From: Desulfoluna sp.
GTDB lineage: Bacteria; Desulfobacterota; Desulfobacteria; Desulfobacterales; Desulfolunaceae
Assembly (NCBI RefSeq): GCF_030145185.1
Contig: NZ_JAQYWB010000028.1
Coordinates: 1-64,000, forward strand
Reading direction: 5' to 3'
DNA: 64,000 nt
Part shown: piece after piece, positions 16,492 to 26,269 of the stretch
Layout: every line of letters starts with the position of its first letter
Numbering within the stretch: position 1 is the stretch's first letter
Program-made: the position numbers and the translations under genes
The notes under the pieces: model-generated
What the model was told of the DNA's origin: nothing
Database searches by the model: none
The model's input: the letters and a program-made list of their open reading frames with translations, nothing else

Positions 16492-17607
16492 GTGAGTGAC
16501 CTTTACCAACATCGACTCGATACACTTCAGGAAACACTGAACCAGAACGGCTTCGACGCCTGCCTCATCATGCAGGAAGAGAATCGCAGATATTTAAGCG
16601 GATTCACCGGGGAAGACAACAGCGTGGATGAATCCGCCGGAGCCCTGATCATTGGCCCCAAGGGCCGTATTCTGGCCACAGATTCCCGTTTTGAGCTCCA
16701 CGCCATCCATGAAGCCACGCTCTTTGAGGTCCACGTCTACAAAGAGGGCCTGCACAAGGACCTCCCCGAACTCCTCGCCCGTGTAGGGGCCAGCCGCGTC
16801 GCCTTTGAAGAGACACGCGTCTCTGTGGGCCGCTACAACCTGTTCACCAAAGCCCTGAGAGAAAAAGAGGCCAAGGTAGAGCTGGTGGCCCATGAGGACA
16901 TGACGGCCCCCATGCGCGCCATCAAAAGCACCGATGAAATCACCACCATGAGACAAGCCCTGGCCATCGCCGAGGCCGCTTTTTCAGCCGTAAAAGCCCG
17001 CCTGAAACCCGGACTCAGTGAAAAAGCCATCGCCTGGGAGATGGAAAAAGAGATGCGAAGCCGTGGAGCCGAAGGCCTCTCTTTCCCCACCATCGTCGCT
17101 TCAGGCCCCAATGCCGCCCTCCCCCACGCCGTCCCCGGCAAGCGTATCGTAAACATCGGAGAACCCATTCTCATTGACTGGGGTGCCCGCTACAACGGCT
17201 ACTGCAGCGACTCCACCCGAACGGTTGTCCTCGGCGCGCCTTGCGATACCTTTAAACGCGTCTTTGATACCCTCTTTGAGGCCCAGGCGCGTGCTGTCGA
17301 CGCCATCTGCGACGGTGTCAGCGGCAAAGCCGTCGATGCGGTCGCCCGGGAGTTCATCGAAAAAACCTTTCCCGACGGTTTCGGCCATGGCCTCGGACAC
17401 GGCGTGGGCATTGAAGTCCATGAAGCCCCACGCCTCAGCCCCATCAAAGACAACACCCTCAAGGCGGGCATGGTGGTCACCGTGGAGCCCGGCATCTACC
17501 TTCCCGACTGGGGCGGCATCCGCCTGGAAAACATGGTCCTCGTCACCGAAAATGGCGCTGAAGTCCTGAACACCCTCGACTACCATGACTTTGTGATCGC
17601 GCTTTAA
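16492..17607 (+). CDS. pepP: Xaa-Pro aminopeptidase, M24B family
   Basis: This is a cytoplasmic metallopeptidase that removes N-terminal residues before proline. The creatinase N-domain (residues 1-130, YLSGFTGEDNSVD) is followed by the pita-bread domain with the five metal ligands in LIDWGARYNGYCSDSTRT (two Asp), GFGHGLGHGVGIEVHEAP (His), MVVTVEPGIYLPDWGGIRLENMV (two Glu). The 371 residues fit the short PepQ/YqhT class. The start is GTG 16492, with AAGGAG 10 bases upstream. It follows the SUMF1 gene on the same strand, with about 115 bp between. The symbol is the usual label for this class, not a proven orthology. Confidence 0.92.
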   Translation: MSDLYQHRLDTLQETLNQNGFDACLIMQEENRRYLSGFTGEDNSVDESAGALIIGPKGRILATDSRFELHAIHEATLFEVHVYKEGLHKDLPELLARVGASRVAFEETRVSVGRYNLFTKALREKEAKVELVAHEDMTAPMRAIKSTDEITTMRQALAIAEAAFSAVKARLKPGLSEKAIAWEMEKEMRSRGAEGLSFPTIVASGPNAALPHAVPGKRIVNIGEPILIDWGARYNGYCSDSTRTVVLGAPCDTFKRVFDTLFEAQARAVDAICDGVSGKAVDAVAREFIEKTFPDGFGHGLGHGVGIEVHEAPRLSPIKDNTLKAGMVVTVEPGIYLPDWGGIRLENMVLVTENGAEVLNTLDYHDFVIAL

Positions 17608-17721
17608 AAAAAACGTGCCTCCCTGCCTGCCGGTTGCAACGGATCCTTACGGCCATGCAACCGCGTCAGGCCCAGCCGGTCCGCACCGGCGCCTTTGTCC
17701 ACCCCCCATACTCTGGTTTTT

Positions 17722-18621
17722 ATGCCTTCACACCTCAACCACCACATCGATCTGTTCATCAGCCATCTCCGCATTGAACGCGGGCTGGCAGAGCTGAGCA
17801 TCGACGCCTATGCCTCCGATCTGTCACGGTACGCCTTATTTCTGGAGGCCAACGAATTCACGGGAGTCACCGAAGATGATACCTATGCCATCTTAAAACA
17901 CATGATCAACTTAAGAGACGAAGGGCTGGGTTCCCGCTCCCGCGCCCGGCACCTGGTCTCCATCCGCTCTTTCTACCGGTTTCTTGCTGAGGAAAAAATT
18001 CTCGCAAGTGATCCGTCCGGTGTGATTGATTTTCCAAAAACCGGCCTGAAACTGCCGGACACCCTGTCGGTCTCCGAGGTAAAGCAACTTCTGGAGACAC
18101 CCAACACAAAGACAGCCCGGGGCATGCGAGACGCCGCCATGATTGAGCTTCTCTATGCGGCCGGCCTCAGGGTCTCAGAACTCATTCATTTAGAGCTCAA
18201 TGATATCAATCTCGAAGCCGGCTTTGTCCGTGTCTTTGGCAAAGGGTCCAAAGAGCGCATCGTTCCCATGGGCCAATACGCCATGGACAAGCTGAATCTC
18301 TATCTCACCACGGCTCGTCCCCTGCTCTTGAAGCTTCACACCAGCCGCACCCTTTTTGTCGCCCGAGCCGGAAAGCCCATGACCCGCCAGGGTTTCTGGA
18401 AACTTCTCAACAAATACACGCTCCTGGCCGGGCTTGAAGGCAAGATCAGCCCCCACACCCTGCGCCACTCCTTTGCCACACATCTGCTCGAAGGAGGCGC
18501 CGACCTTCGTGTGGTTCAGGTCATGCTCGGACACGCAGACATATCAACCACCCAGATCTACACCCACATCACCGGGGATCACCTGCGCATCATGCATCGC
18601 ACTTACCACCCGAGGGGGTAA
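17722..18621 (+). CDS. xerD: Site-specific tyrosine recombinase XerD/XerC
   Basis: The 299-residue length, N-terminal SAM-like core-binding domain (IDLFISHLRIERGLAELSIDAYASDL) and catalytic domain match XerC/XerD, which resolve chromosome dimers at dif. Catalytic residues are visible: Arg in YAAGLRVSELIHL, Lys in VFGKGSKERIVP, HTLRHSFATHLLEGGADLRVVQVMLGH with His-x-x-Arg and His, and the Tyr nucleophile in TQIYTHI. ATG 17722 gives standard length. XerD is favoured over XerC on motif style; I cannot settle this without a tree. No dif site was identified. Confidence 0.92.
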   Translation: MPSHLNHHIDLFISHLRIERGLAELSIDAYASDLSRYALFLEANEFTGVTEDDTYAILKHMINLRDEGLGSRSRARHLVSIRSFYRFLAEEKILASDPSGVIDFPKTGLKLPDTLSVSEVKQLLETPNTKTARGMRDAAMIELLYAAGLRVSELIHLELNDINLEAGFVRVFGKGSKERIVPMGQYAMDKLNLYLTTARPLLLKLHTSRTLFVARAGKPMTRQGFWKLLNKYTLLAGLEGKISPHTLRHSFATHLLEGGADLRVVQVMLGHADISTTQIYTHITGDHLRIMHRTYHPRG

Positions 18622-18934
18622 CCACGGAGGCACCCCATCCCGAGTTTGCAAAATGCCTTATTTTTTCCCAAGAATTCTTTACAGACCGTGGCCACCCCTT
18701 TATGATGCAGGGGTGAATGGATTGATCAGGATCGAACCTCCTCGCAGCTGAAAAGCCTCGGCGGAGAGCCTGACACAACCCTTTTTCCCGAGCTTTTAAC
18801 GCCCGGCAACCTTAACCGACTGGGTCAAATGGTTTATCCCCTGCCTCTTCCGGTGCATGTCCCATCGCGTGACAGCAACCTCAGAGGCTCCCTGCAAAGG
18901 ATTTTACCATTCGACAGGCAATAGATGTGAATGT
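18622..18934. other. Intergenic, no gene recognised
   Basis: About 310 bp lie between xerD and the SHOCT protein. A GCCCGGCAACC stretch near 18801 recalls the S-box core, but the surrounding SAM-riboswitch helices are not evident. I see no terminator with a clear T-run and no convincing small gene. Confidence 0.35.
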
Positions 18935-19426
18935 ATGAACAGCAACAAACGCAATGACTCTCCCGGGGTGATGAAGAGCCTCTTCATGGTCTACCTGATT
19001 CTTGGCGGACACCTTCTCCTCATCGTGGCGCTCTGTTTTTTTGTCCTCTTTTTCCGGGGCCTCGTCAACTACCTGCCCTGGATCTTTATGGGCGGTGTCA
19101 GCCTTGTGGCCCTTTCGGCCTTCCTCATTTACAAACGCATGAAAACGGAAGGCAAGGCACTGAAAGAGATCCTCTCCCTGCCCATGCTCCAGGGGAAAAC
19201 CGTGGAGATCAGCATTCTCGGTGGACTCGCCTCCGTGCGTGTGGAAGACCCGCATCCGCAACAGCCCATGGCCATTGCCAACGACACGGGGAATCAGGGT
19301 CGCCCGATCCATGCCCTGCCCCCGTCGAGCCATGTGACGGAGCTCCTGGAGCTTGCCCACCTGCTCGACAACAACCTCATCACCATGGACGAATACAACA
19401 AGGCGAAAAAGAAAGTCATCAACTGA
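18935..19426 (+). CDS. Membrane protein with C-terminal SHOCT domain
   Basis: The 163-residue protein has two hydrophobic helices (residues about 16-40 and 44-65: MVYLILGGHLLLIVALCFFV and WIFMGGVSLVALSAFLIY), then a soluble part. It ends in VTELLELAHLLDNNLITMDEYNKAKKKVI, which fits the SHOCT short C-terminal domain (leucine-rich helix, xITxxEFxxKK pattern). SHOCT domains probably mediate oligomerisation. ATG 18935 is preferred; the frame is open to 18857 but that part is not protein-like. It stands alone, with a shared terminator behind it. Function unknown. Confidence 0.78.
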   Translation: MNSNKRNDSPGVMKSLFMVYLILGGHLLLIVALCFFVLFFRGLVNYLPWIFMGGVSLVALSAFLIYKRMKTEGKALKEILSLPMLQGKTVEISILGGLASVRVEDPHPQQPMAIANDTGNQGRPIHALPPSSHVTELLELAHLLDNNLITMDEYNKAKKKVIN

Positions 19427-19456
19427 ATCTGTGCCTCGTCTAAAAAAATGACCAAA

Positions 19457-19498
19457 AAAACCCCGTTTCACACGCACTGACGTGTAAAGCGGGGTTTT
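19457..19498. terminator. Bidirectional terminator
   Basis: An inverted repeat with arms CCCCGTTTCACACG and CGTGTAAAGCGGGG (12 of 14 pairs) and a 6-base loop is flanked by A-rich sequence on the left and TTTT on the right. It sits between the SHOCT gene (plus) and galE (minus), which converge here. Confidence 0.85.
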
Positions 19499-19542
19499 AT
19501 ATTTGAGGTCCTGAGACAGGCTCGCCACAGATGAGGCCTCTG

Positions 19543-20556
19543 CTAGTGGTCATACCCATTGGGGTTGTCCGACTGCCATCGCCAGGTATCCCGACACATG
19601 TCCTCCACGCCCTTTTCTGCCCGCCAGCCGATATCCGCTGCGGCTTTCTTCGGCGACGCATAACAGCAGGCGATGTCCCCGGCCCGTCGCGGTGCCACAA
19701 TGTAGGGAACAGGCTGGCCAGAAGTCTTTTCAAAGGCCTTGACCATATCCAGAACACTGTACCCCTGACCGGTCCCCAAATTATAGATATAGAGCCCCGG
19801 AGCCTCCTCGGCGCCTTTCAGGGCACACAGATGCCCCTTGGCCAGATCCACCACATGGATAAAATCCCTGACCCCGGTGCCGTCGGGGGTGGGATAGTCA
19901 TCGCCGAAAACGTTCAACCGCTCCAGCTTTCCGACGGCCACCTGGGCAATATACGGCATCAGGTTATTGGGAATCCCGTTGGGATCTTCCCCGATCCGTC
20001 CGCTCTCATGGGCCCCCACGGGGTTAAAGTACCGAAGCAGCACAACGCGCCAGGCGCTGTCCGCGACCAGAAGATCCTGAAGCATCTCTTCGACGAACAA
20101 TTTTGAGCGGCCATAAGGGTTGGTGGCGCTAAGTGGAAAACTCTCGTCGATAGGCACCGTCTCCGGGTCCCCATAAACGGTCGCCGACGAAGAAAAAACG
20201 ATGTTTTTCACCCCGGCGTTGTCCATGGCGTGAAGCAGATTCAATGTCCCGGTCAGATTGTTCCGATAATAGGCAAGGGGCATCTCCACCGACTCCCCCA
20301 CAGCCTTAAGCCCTGCGAAATGAATGACGGCATGGAACTCAGCCGAGGCAAAAAGGGAGGCCAGAAGCGTCTCATCAAGGAGGTCTCCCTTGACAAACCT
20401 CAGCGTCTTTCCCGTCAATGATTGAACTCGCTTCAAGGACTCTTCCGAGCTGTTCGACAGATTATCCACCACGGTCACCTGATGACCGGATTCAAGCAAT
20501 TCCAGACAGGTATGGCTCCCGATATATCCGGCGCCGCCTGTGACAAGTACATGCAT
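19543..20556 (-). CDS. galE: UDP-glucose 4-epimerase
   Basis: GalE interconverts UDP-glucose and UDP-galactose and supplies sugars for surface polysaccharides. The 337-residue extended SDR shows [17 protein letters not shown] (NAD-binding GxxGxxG), [31 protein letters not shown] with catalytic Ser, [15 protein letters not shown] with YxxxK, and [20 protein letters not shown]. All are characteristic of bacterial GalE. It is followed by the bidirectional terminator and preceded by a CpsB-type phosphatase gene on the same strand, a pairing that suits exopolysaccharide metabolism. Confidence 0.95.
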   Translation of the reverse strand: MHVLVTGGAGYIGSHTCLELLESGHQVTVVDNLSNSSEESLKRVQSLTGKTLRFVKGDLLDETLLASLFASAEFHAVIHFAGLKAVGESVEMPLAYYRNNLTGTLNLLHAMDNAGVKNIVFSSSATVYGDPETVPIDESFPLSATNPYGRSKLFVEEMLQDLLVADSAWRVVLLRYFNPVGAHESGRIGEDPNGIPNNLMPYIAQVAVGKLERLNVFGDDYPTPDGTGVRDFIHVVDLAKGHLCALKGAEEAPGLYIYNLGTGQGYSVLDMVKAFEKTSGQPVPYIVAPRRAGDIACCYASPKKAAADIGWRAEKGVEDMCRDTWRWQSDNPNGYDH

Positions 20557-20617
20557 AATGTCCTCTTATGATCCATAGACCCAAAAAAATTTAAAGAGCC
20601 GAAACAGTGCAACTGCC

Positions 20618-21340
20618 CTATCTCTCCAGCTCCTTGTCGTTGATGACAGCCAGCGGATTTTCACTCACCAGCTTTAACGCTTCCTTTTCACCCACGATTT
20701 TTGTCACCGCCTTCAACCCCGCACCCAGATGAGGCGTCCGGTAATCCCGATCATGGGCATCCGATGCCATGATATCTACAGCGCCCTTTTTCAGAAGATA
20801 GCGGGCACAGGAAGCGATATCCCGGCCAAAGGTTCCAGCGATACTGTCTGCGGTTATCTGAACCAGGGCCCCGGTCTCTTCCACCATCTGAAAAAGAAGC
20901 CGCGGATCCCTCAAAATGGTAGGATTTCGTTCCGGATGGGCGATGATGGGATGAAACCCGCGATCCTGATAGGCGCGCAACATACGCGTGGCAGCCTTTG
21001 GTAAATGGCTTCCTGGAAACTCCACCAGCACATAGCGAGACCCGTTAAGGGCAAAATCAGCCAGATTTTCCGGGTAAAAACCGGCCAGGATTTCCGCCCC
21101 GGGCAGCACCATGATATCAATCCCTTTTTCCTGGAGCCTTTCATTGAGACGCTGAATCAATGGCAGGTACAGCTGGGCATCCAGAAGATCCACGCCCGCA
21201 TGAAAGGTAGCAACAATACGTGCAGTCCCCCCCTTCTCTGCCAGGGCGGCCATGGTGATGCTTTCCTCCATATCCTGAGAACCATCATCCACTCCGGGAA
21301 GAATATGACAGTGAATATCCGTCCATCGAGTCTGCAGCAT
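20618..21340 (-). CDS. CpsB/YwqE-type tyrosine phosphatase (PHP domain)
   Basis: This 240-residue manganese-dependent PHP-domain phosphatase resembles those that dephosphorylate bacterial tyrosine kinases controlling capsule or EPS export. Motifs are TDIHCHILPGVDDGSQDMEESI (HxH and DDG), VLPGAEIL, YVLVEFPGSH, PIIAHPERNPTI and DIMASDAHDRDYRTPHL. Length fits CpsB/YwqE. It lies 60 bp upstream of galE on the same strand, so both may form a polysaccharide-linked transcription unit. No cognate tyrosine kinase lies in the window. Some PHP proteins have other phosphoesterase roles. Confidence 0.88.
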   Translation of the reverse strand: MLQTRWTDIHCHILPGVDDGSQDMEESITMAALAEKGGTARIVATFHAGVDLLDAQLYLPLIQRLNERLQEKGIDIMVLPGAEILAGFYPENLADFALNGSRYVLVEFPGSHLPKAATRMLRAYQDRGFHPIIAHPERNPTILRDPRLLFQMVEETGALVQITADSIAGTFGRDIASCARYLLKKGAVDIMASDAHDRDYRTPHLGAGLKAVTKIVGEKEALKLVSENPLAVINDKELER

Positions 21341-21801
21341 AAATCGTATCCTTAGGTATCAACAAGTCATTTCGAATACTTAAAATATAAGATAAAACAC
21401 CTCGGCGATGCCCCATGATAAAAGCGGTATTTTTCGGAGCAGTCGCACGTGCGAAGCGGTCTCACATTTCAGCGTCATTTCAAAATAGAGGCGGGGAAAA
21501 ACCATCCAGACTAAAGCAACAAACGATTATACTACCGACAACTCACCCTTACGGCAATATATTTTCACTGTAGTGCACGAATTTTAACCACCCTATTCCG
21601 TCCATATCAGGCCCCTGAGGGACATTTCATATCAATATTTCTCTTTTCATACATGACATATTCCCCTATAGTCATACACTGTTCATGGTAGAGAATAGAC
21701 GTCATATCCATCGGATGCGTCCCGGTTTAAAACCCCGTATCCACCGGATATGACTGAGACATATTGATGCTAATCATTATTACTCATTTCGGAGGTTCTT
21801 C
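21341..21801. other. Divergent intergenic region with leader inverted repeat
   Basis: No gene is seen in about 460 bp between cpsB-like and crotonase genes. TCGCACGTGCGA at 21443-21454 is a perfect 12-bp palindrome. GTCATATCC (21701-21709) and GGATATGAC (21746-21754) form a 9-bp inverted repeat around a 36-base segment about 50 bp before the crotonase start, a possible mRNA leader stem or operator. Confidence 0.5.
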
Positions 21802-22593
21802 ATGTCTTACGAAACCATTCTTGTGAATGTGGAAAAAAATATTGCCACGCTTACCTTTAATCGTCCTAAAGCTCTCAACGCCCTGAACGACAAGCTTCTC
21901 ACCGAACTCTCTACAGCACTTGACGAGATTGCCGCCCAGAAAAACATCCATGTTCTGGTGCTTACCGGGGCCGGGCACAAAGCCTTCGTGGCCGGAGCCG
22001 ACATCACAGAGCTTGCGACTTTGGACGTCCCCCAGGGCAAACGGTGCTCACAAAAAGGCCATGCCGCCATTGGAAAACTCCAGGAACTGACGATCCCGGT
22101 TATTGCCGCCGTCAATGGTTTTGCCCTGGGGGGAGGCAGTGAAATGGCCCTGGCCAGTGATTTTATCTATGCGTCCGAAACAGCAAAATTTGGCCTGCCT
22201 GAGATTACCCTGGGTATTATTCCCGGTTTTGGCGGTACCCAGAGGCTCGCCCGAGCTGTGGGCGCAAACATCGCCAAAGAGATGATTCTTACCGGTAAAA
22301 TGATTTCAGCCGCGGAAGCCAAAGAGATCGGCATGGTCAATAAAGTCGTGGCTCCGGAAGCCCTGATGGATGAAGTCATGAAAACCGCTGAAGCCATTGC
22401 TGCCAAAGGGCGGGTCCCGGTCAGCGCCGCCAAGCACGCCATCAATGCCGGCTTGAATGGTGACCTGCCTTCCGGGTGCGCCATCGAAGTGGAGGCTTTT
22501 GCCACGTGTGTCGCAAGTGGCGATGCCAAAGAGGGAACCAGCGCTTTTCTCGAAAAGAGAAAACCGATTTTTAATGCGGGCTCGCAGAAGTAA
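21802..22593 (+). CDS. Enoyl-CoA hydratase/crotonase
   Basis: The 263-residue crotonase-family protein hydrates 2-enoyl-CoA, typically crotonyl-CoA, to the 3-hydroxyacyl-CoA. Motifs are FNRPKALNALNDKLL, FVAGADITEL (oxyanion hole), AAVNGFALGGGSEMALASDFIYAS and FGLPEITLGIIPGFGGTQRLARAVG, with the catalytic Glu region intact. GGAGG sits 8 bases before ATG. The gene is monocistronic with its own terminator. Phasin-like genes elsewhere in the window hint at PHA or butyrate-type chemistry, but that is weak context. Confidence 0.92.
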   Translation: MSYETILVNVEKNIATLTFNRPKALNALNDKLLTELSTALDEIAAQKNIHVLVLTGAGHKAFVAGADITELATLDVPQGKRCSQKGHAAIGKLQELTIPVIAAVNGFALGGGSEMALASDFIYASETAKFGLPEITLGIIPGFGGTQRLARAVGANIAKEMILTGKMISAAEAKEIGMVNKVVAPEALMDEVMKTAEAIAAKGRVPVSAAKHAINAGLNGDLPSGCAIEVEAFATCVASGDAKEGTSAFLEKRKPIFNAGSQK

Positions 22594-22690
22594 GGGCTGA
22601 AAAGGCCCACGGACGCACACGCCCCAGGCCACTCATAGCGGAGAATTCCTTCCTTGCCCCTTGCGGGCGTTGCTTTACCGGAAAATATGT

Positions 22691-22722
22691 CCGGCGGTCA
22701 TTTACTGGCCGCCGGTTTTTTT
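22691..22722 (+). terminator. Rho-independent terminator after crotonase gene
   Basis: CCGGCGG at 22691-22697 pairs with CCGCCGG at 22709-22715, and eight T follow. It lies about 100 bp past the crotonase stop. Confidence 0.9.
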
Positions 22723-23136
22723 TGACACCATCGTTTCCCTTTACGTCAAGTTCCCTCTGGCTCTTTACCTAAAATAAAAAAGGCCTCGCGTCCCCATACT
22801 TCCCATTTATTCAGACTGTTACCCCCTTGGCCCACGTCTTCTTGCCCAGTCAACACGGAGCCTGGGTTCACACTTTTACAACCCGCGCCTATCCGCACGT
22901 TATCAAAGTGTTTTTGATCAAAAATTGGGGTGTATACGTTGTTTTTTGTGTGACTTTTACAGGTGAATCCTTTATGACCTGATGACTGTATAGATATGAT
23001 TGACACAGAACCGTGGCCTCACGGAACTTCATGCCCTTGCATTTGAGCCCATACACATTTTCAGGCCCGGTGTTTTCATCCGAAGTTCGGAGTTCACGGC
23101 ATTCCCCATAGACACAGTATGTAGAGGACAGTTCGC
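22723..23136. other. Intergenic region upstream of paaK
   Basis: I find no gene in about 410 bp. A TGATCAAAAATTGGGG stretch and TTGACA near 23000 may be promoter parts for paaK, but none is clear. A minus-strand open frame at 22746-23006 has no protein-like features. Confidence 0.35.
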
Positions 23137-24438
23137 ATGATTTACGATATTGACTTTGAAACGATGCCGAGGGAAGCCTTGGAAGCGATTCAGCTCAGGC
23201 GACTTCAAAGCACCCTTGAAAATGTTTACGCCAAGGTTCCTTTTTATCAGAAAAAATTTAAGGAGGCGGGTCTTGTCCCCGGAGATATCCGCTCTCTCAA
23301 AGATCTTTCTCTGCTGCCTTTCACCACGAAGCAGGACCTGAGGGACAACTACCCCTACGGCATGTTTGCCGTCCCCATGGAGAGCGTGGTCCGTATTCAC
23401 GCCTCATCCGGTACGACAGGGTCCCCCACGGTCGTCGGCTACACACGACGGGATATTGATACCTGGTCCAACCTCATGGCCCGCGCCCTCAGCGCTGGGG
23501 GTGCCACCCGCGGGGACATCATTCATAACGCCTACGGATACGGCCTGTTCACCGGCGGCCTCGGTGTCCACTACGGCGCTGAAAAATTGGGTGCCTCGGT
23601 GATTCCGGTTTCCGGCGGCAACACCAAGCGCCAGATCGTCATCATGAAAGATTTTGGTCCCACCATACTCACAGCCACCCCCTCCTACACCCTGCACCTT
23701 GCCGAAGTGGCCAAAGAGATGGGTTTCTCCTTAGCCGACCTCAACTTCAAGTTTGGCATTTTTGGTGCCGAACCCTGGAGTGAGAACATGCGCAAGGAGT
23801 TGGAAGAGACCCTGGGCATCGACGCAGTGGATATCTACGGGCTCAGCGAGGTCATGGGGCCCGGTGTCGCCATTGAGTGCCATGAGGCCAAAAATGGCCT
23901 CCACATCTTCGAAGACCATTTCATTCCAGAAATCATCGACCCGATCACCGAAGAGATTCTGCCCTATGGAGAAACAGGGGAACTTGTCTTCACCTCCATC
24001 ACCAAAGAAGCCTTCCCCATTATCCGCTACCGAACCCGGGACATCACCTCACTCCACCCCGAGCCCTGCATCTGCGGGCGGACCCACATCCGCATGAAGC
24101 GCGTCAGCGGACGCACCGATGACATGCTCATCATTCGCGGGGTCAACGTCTTCCCCTCACAGATTGAAAGCGTGCTCATGAAGAGCTCGGATACCACGCC
24201 CCACTATCAGCTGGTGGTGGATCGTGAGAACAACCTTGATACCCTGACGGTGAAGGTGGAAGTCAGCGAAACCCTCTTCGCTGATGAAATCCGGATGCTT
24301 CAAAACACGGAGAAAAAAATCTCCAAAGATATCAAAGAATATCTGGGTGTCTCCGCCAAAGTCATGCTGGTGGAACCGAAATCCATTGCAAGAAGCGAAG
24401 GAAAAGCGGTAAGAGTCATTGACAACAGAAAGCGATAG
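23137..24438 (+). CDS. paaK: Phenylacetate-CoA ligase
   Basis: PaaK joins phenylacetate or a related aryl acid to CoA with ATP. The 433-residue adenylate-forming enzyme shows [22 protein letters not shown] (P-loop-like motif), [58 protein letters not shown] and [25 protein letters not shown]. Length and motifs fit the anaerobic type. A double-ACT protein follows about 170 bp downstream; this pair is common in anaerobes that ferment or respire aromatic amino acids. The usual iorAB partners are not in this window. Confidence 0.95.
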   Translation: MIYDIDFETMPREALEAIQLRRLQSTLENVYAKVPFYQKKFKEAGLVPGDIRSLKDLSLLPFTTKQDLRDNYPYGMFAVPMESVVRIHASSGTTGSPTVVGYTRRDIDTWSNLMARALSAGGATRGDIIHNAYGYGLFTGGLGVHYGAEKLGASVIPVSGGNTKRQIVIMKDFGPTILTATPSYTLHLAEVAKEMGFSLADLNFKFGIFGAEPWSENMRKELEETLGIDAVDIYGLSEVMGPGVAIECHEAKNGLHIFEDHFIPEIIDPITEEILPYGETGELVFTSITKEAFPIIRYRTRDITSLHPEPCICGRTHIRMKRVSGRTDDMLIIRGVNVFPSQIESVLMKSSDTTPHYQLVVDRENNLDTLTVKVEVSETLFADEIRMLQNTEKKISKDIKEYLGVSAKVMLVEPKSIARSEGKAVRVIDNRKR

Positions 24439-24605
24439 GCCGAGAATAACGGAGATATCCGTGAGCCGGAAATAGACTCAAAACACGGCCAGGCCGTGAA
24501 CATTTTTCGGCTCCTTCTATCGGGATGTGCCACCTGAGGCGTCCCGACAGTCTGGCGAGGTCATCATTTTTAATTTATTACGATGCTCATGAAAGGAGGC
24601 CTTTG

Positions 24606-25034
24606 ATGCGCGTTGAACAGATATCTATTTTCCTTGAGAATACAGGCGGGCGAATTGCCGAGGTTACCACGATTCTTTCCGCCGCTTCTGTCAATATCCG
24701 CGCGCTCTCCCTTGCGGATACCACAGATTTCGGCGTACTCAGACTCATTGTCGATGACAATGAAACGGCCGAAAAGGTCCTGAAAGAGAACGGATTCTCT
24801 GTGGGCAAGACCAGCGTCGCTGCCGTGGCTGTTGAAGACAAGCCCGGAGGTCTCAACCGTATCCTGATTCTTCTTGCCAAGGCGGACATCAACGTGGAGT
24901 ACATGTACGCCCTGCAGCAGAACGGGGACCACGCCGTGATGATCTTCCGGTTCGACAATATCGATGATGCCGTCAAGCTTCTCGACAGTGAAGGCATTCG
25001 CGTCTACAAAGCAAGCGAAGTTGCCTCTCTGTAA
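24606..25034 (+). CDS. Tandem ACT-domain protein
   Basis: The 142-residue protein consists of two ACT domains: residues 1-70 (EQISIFLENTGGRIAEVTTILSAASVNIRALSLAD) and 71-142 (VAVEDKPGGLNRILILLAKADINVEYMYAL). ACT domains bind amino acids. This small type is often encoded beside phenylacetate-CoA ligase and may sense aromatic amino acids. ATG 24606 follows AGGAGG; the frame open from 24525 has no support. It is probably cotranscribed with paaK, and a terminator follows. No DNA-binding domain is present, so any regulatory role would need a partner. Confidence 0.9.
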   Translation: MRVEQISIFLENTGGRIAEVTTILSAASVNIRALSLADTTDFGVLRLIVDDNETAEKVLKENGFSVGKTSVAAVAVEDKPGGLNRILILLAKADINVEYMYALQQNGDHAVMIFRFDNIDDAVKLLDSEGIRVYKASEVASL

Positions 25035-25093
25035 GTCGTGGGCCGTCAGGGTCTTATGACCCTGATGGCCACGCTGTCTCACCTCTGGCACAT

Positions 25094-25130
25094 CAAAAAA
25101 GCGGAACCCTTTACCGGGTCCGCTTTTTTC
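25094..25130 (+). terminator. Rho-independent terminator after ACT gene
   Basis: A stem GCGGAACCC...GGGTCCGC (25101-25123) is preceded by six A and followed by TTTTTT. It closes the paaK-ACT unit just before the DUF2786 gene. Confidence 0.9.
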
Positions 25131-25147
25131 TTTGGAGTTCTCTCGTC

Positions 25148-26266
25148 ATGCCCCAGAAAAAAGCCCACAAACTCTCTGAAGAGTTAGAACGCCGCCTGCT
25201 CCATGGCCTTCATCTGGAGTGGTCTTCGGCGAAAGCAAGCAACCCGGACCCACGCATTCAAACCCTCACCCCTCCCGTGTTCGCCCTCAACGACGCCACG
25301 GGGACGCTGGCCCTCTGGAATGGAAGCCGACGCGAGATCTCGTTTAGCCGACAATTTCTCTCTCTTCACCCCTGGGATGCCATCCGGGAAGTCCTACTGC
25401 ATGAAATGGCTCACCAGGTCGCCCATGAAATACTCGGCGCGGCAGACCAACCGCCCCATGGCCCATCATTCAGGCTCGCCTGCGACCTCCTCGGAGCCAA
25501 CCCCAAAGCCTCTGGCAGCTACCCGAGCTTGAGAGAGCGACTCGCCATGGGCCACACCTCACCCGAAGATGCCCTCACCCAGCGAATTCAAAAGCTGTTT
25601 GCCCTGGCCCAGAGTACCAACCCCCATGAATCCGAAGCGGCCCTTGCCAAGGCCCGGTCCCTCATGGAAAAACACCGCATCGACACCCTTGAAACCAAGG
25701 GTCCGCACGATGAATACACCACCCTTTTCCTCGGCCAACCGGCCCTGCGACATCACCGGGAGTATTATGCCCTTGCCAACCTTCTGACCGAGCACTATTT
25801 TGTCCGCTGTATCTGGGCCATGGCCTGTGTGGTGGAGAAGGGAAAAATGGGACGTGTCCTGGAAGTCAGCGGCGCCCGGTCCCATGTGTTGACGGCAGAG
25901 TATGTTTACCACTTTATCCTGAAAGCCGTAGACCGAGCCTGGATGGACCTACAAAAAGAGGGGGGACAAACACTCGGCCGATATCGCAAAAGCGATTTCG
26001 CCGAAGGCCTTGTGGAGGGCTTTTCTCAAACATTAAGGGAAGACAAAAAAAAGGGCGAGATGTCCCTGCTTCCCGAATGGGTCAAAGACCCGGTGCTTGA
26101 TGCCTATATGGGCAGACGCTACCCCCGGGTGACCACCCGGACCCGCCGCGTCAACCACGTGGATGGCCAGCTCATCAGCAAAGGAAAAGAAGCCGGCCGC
26201 CGCATCACCCTCCGTCCAGGGGTCGAAAAAAAAAGGGCACCCAAAGGCACCCTTCTTACCGAATAA
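25148..26266 (+). CDS. SprT-like/DUF2786 protein
   Basis: The 372-residue protein has an N-terminal metallopeptidase-like part with REVLLHEMAHQVAHE (HExxH) and a following PHGPSFRLACDLLG, like SprT-type zinc peptidases. A DUF2786 segment (ALTQRIQKLFALAQSTNPHESEAALAKARSLMEKHRID) and an unassigned region with VEVSGARSHVLTAEYVYHFI-like sequence follow. The C-terminus is basic. DUF2786 proteins occur in bacteria and phages and have no settled function; SprT relatives act in DNA-protein crosslink repair. Activity here is inference from HExxH. The gene starts 18 bp after a terminator. Confidence 0.85.
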   Translation: MPQKKAHKLSEELERRLLHGLHLEWSSAKASNPDPRIQTLTPPVFALNDATGTLALWNGSRREISFSRQFLSLHPWDAIREVLLHEMAHQVAHEILGAADQPPHGPSFRLACDLLGANPKASGSYPSLRERLAMGHTSPEDALTQRIQKLFALAQSTNPHESEAALAKARSLMEKHRIDTLETKGPHDEYTTLFLGQPALRHHREYYALANLLTEHYFVRCIWAMACVVEKGKMGRVLEVSGARSHVLTAEYVYHFILKAVDRAWMDLQKEGGQTLGRYRKSDFAEGLVEGFSQTLREDKKKGEMSLLPEWVKDPVLDAYMGRRYPRVTTRTRRVNHVDGQLISKGKEAGRRITLRPGVEKKRAPKGTLLTE

Positions 26267-26269
26267 AGT

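Noticed and set aside
18760-18850. Possible SAM (S-box) riboswitch because of GCCCGGCAACC
   Set aside because: The other conserved parts (GAGGGA with the kink-turn, GGTGCTAAxTCC) are not visible, and the downstream gene is a SHOCT membrane protein, not a methionine gene.
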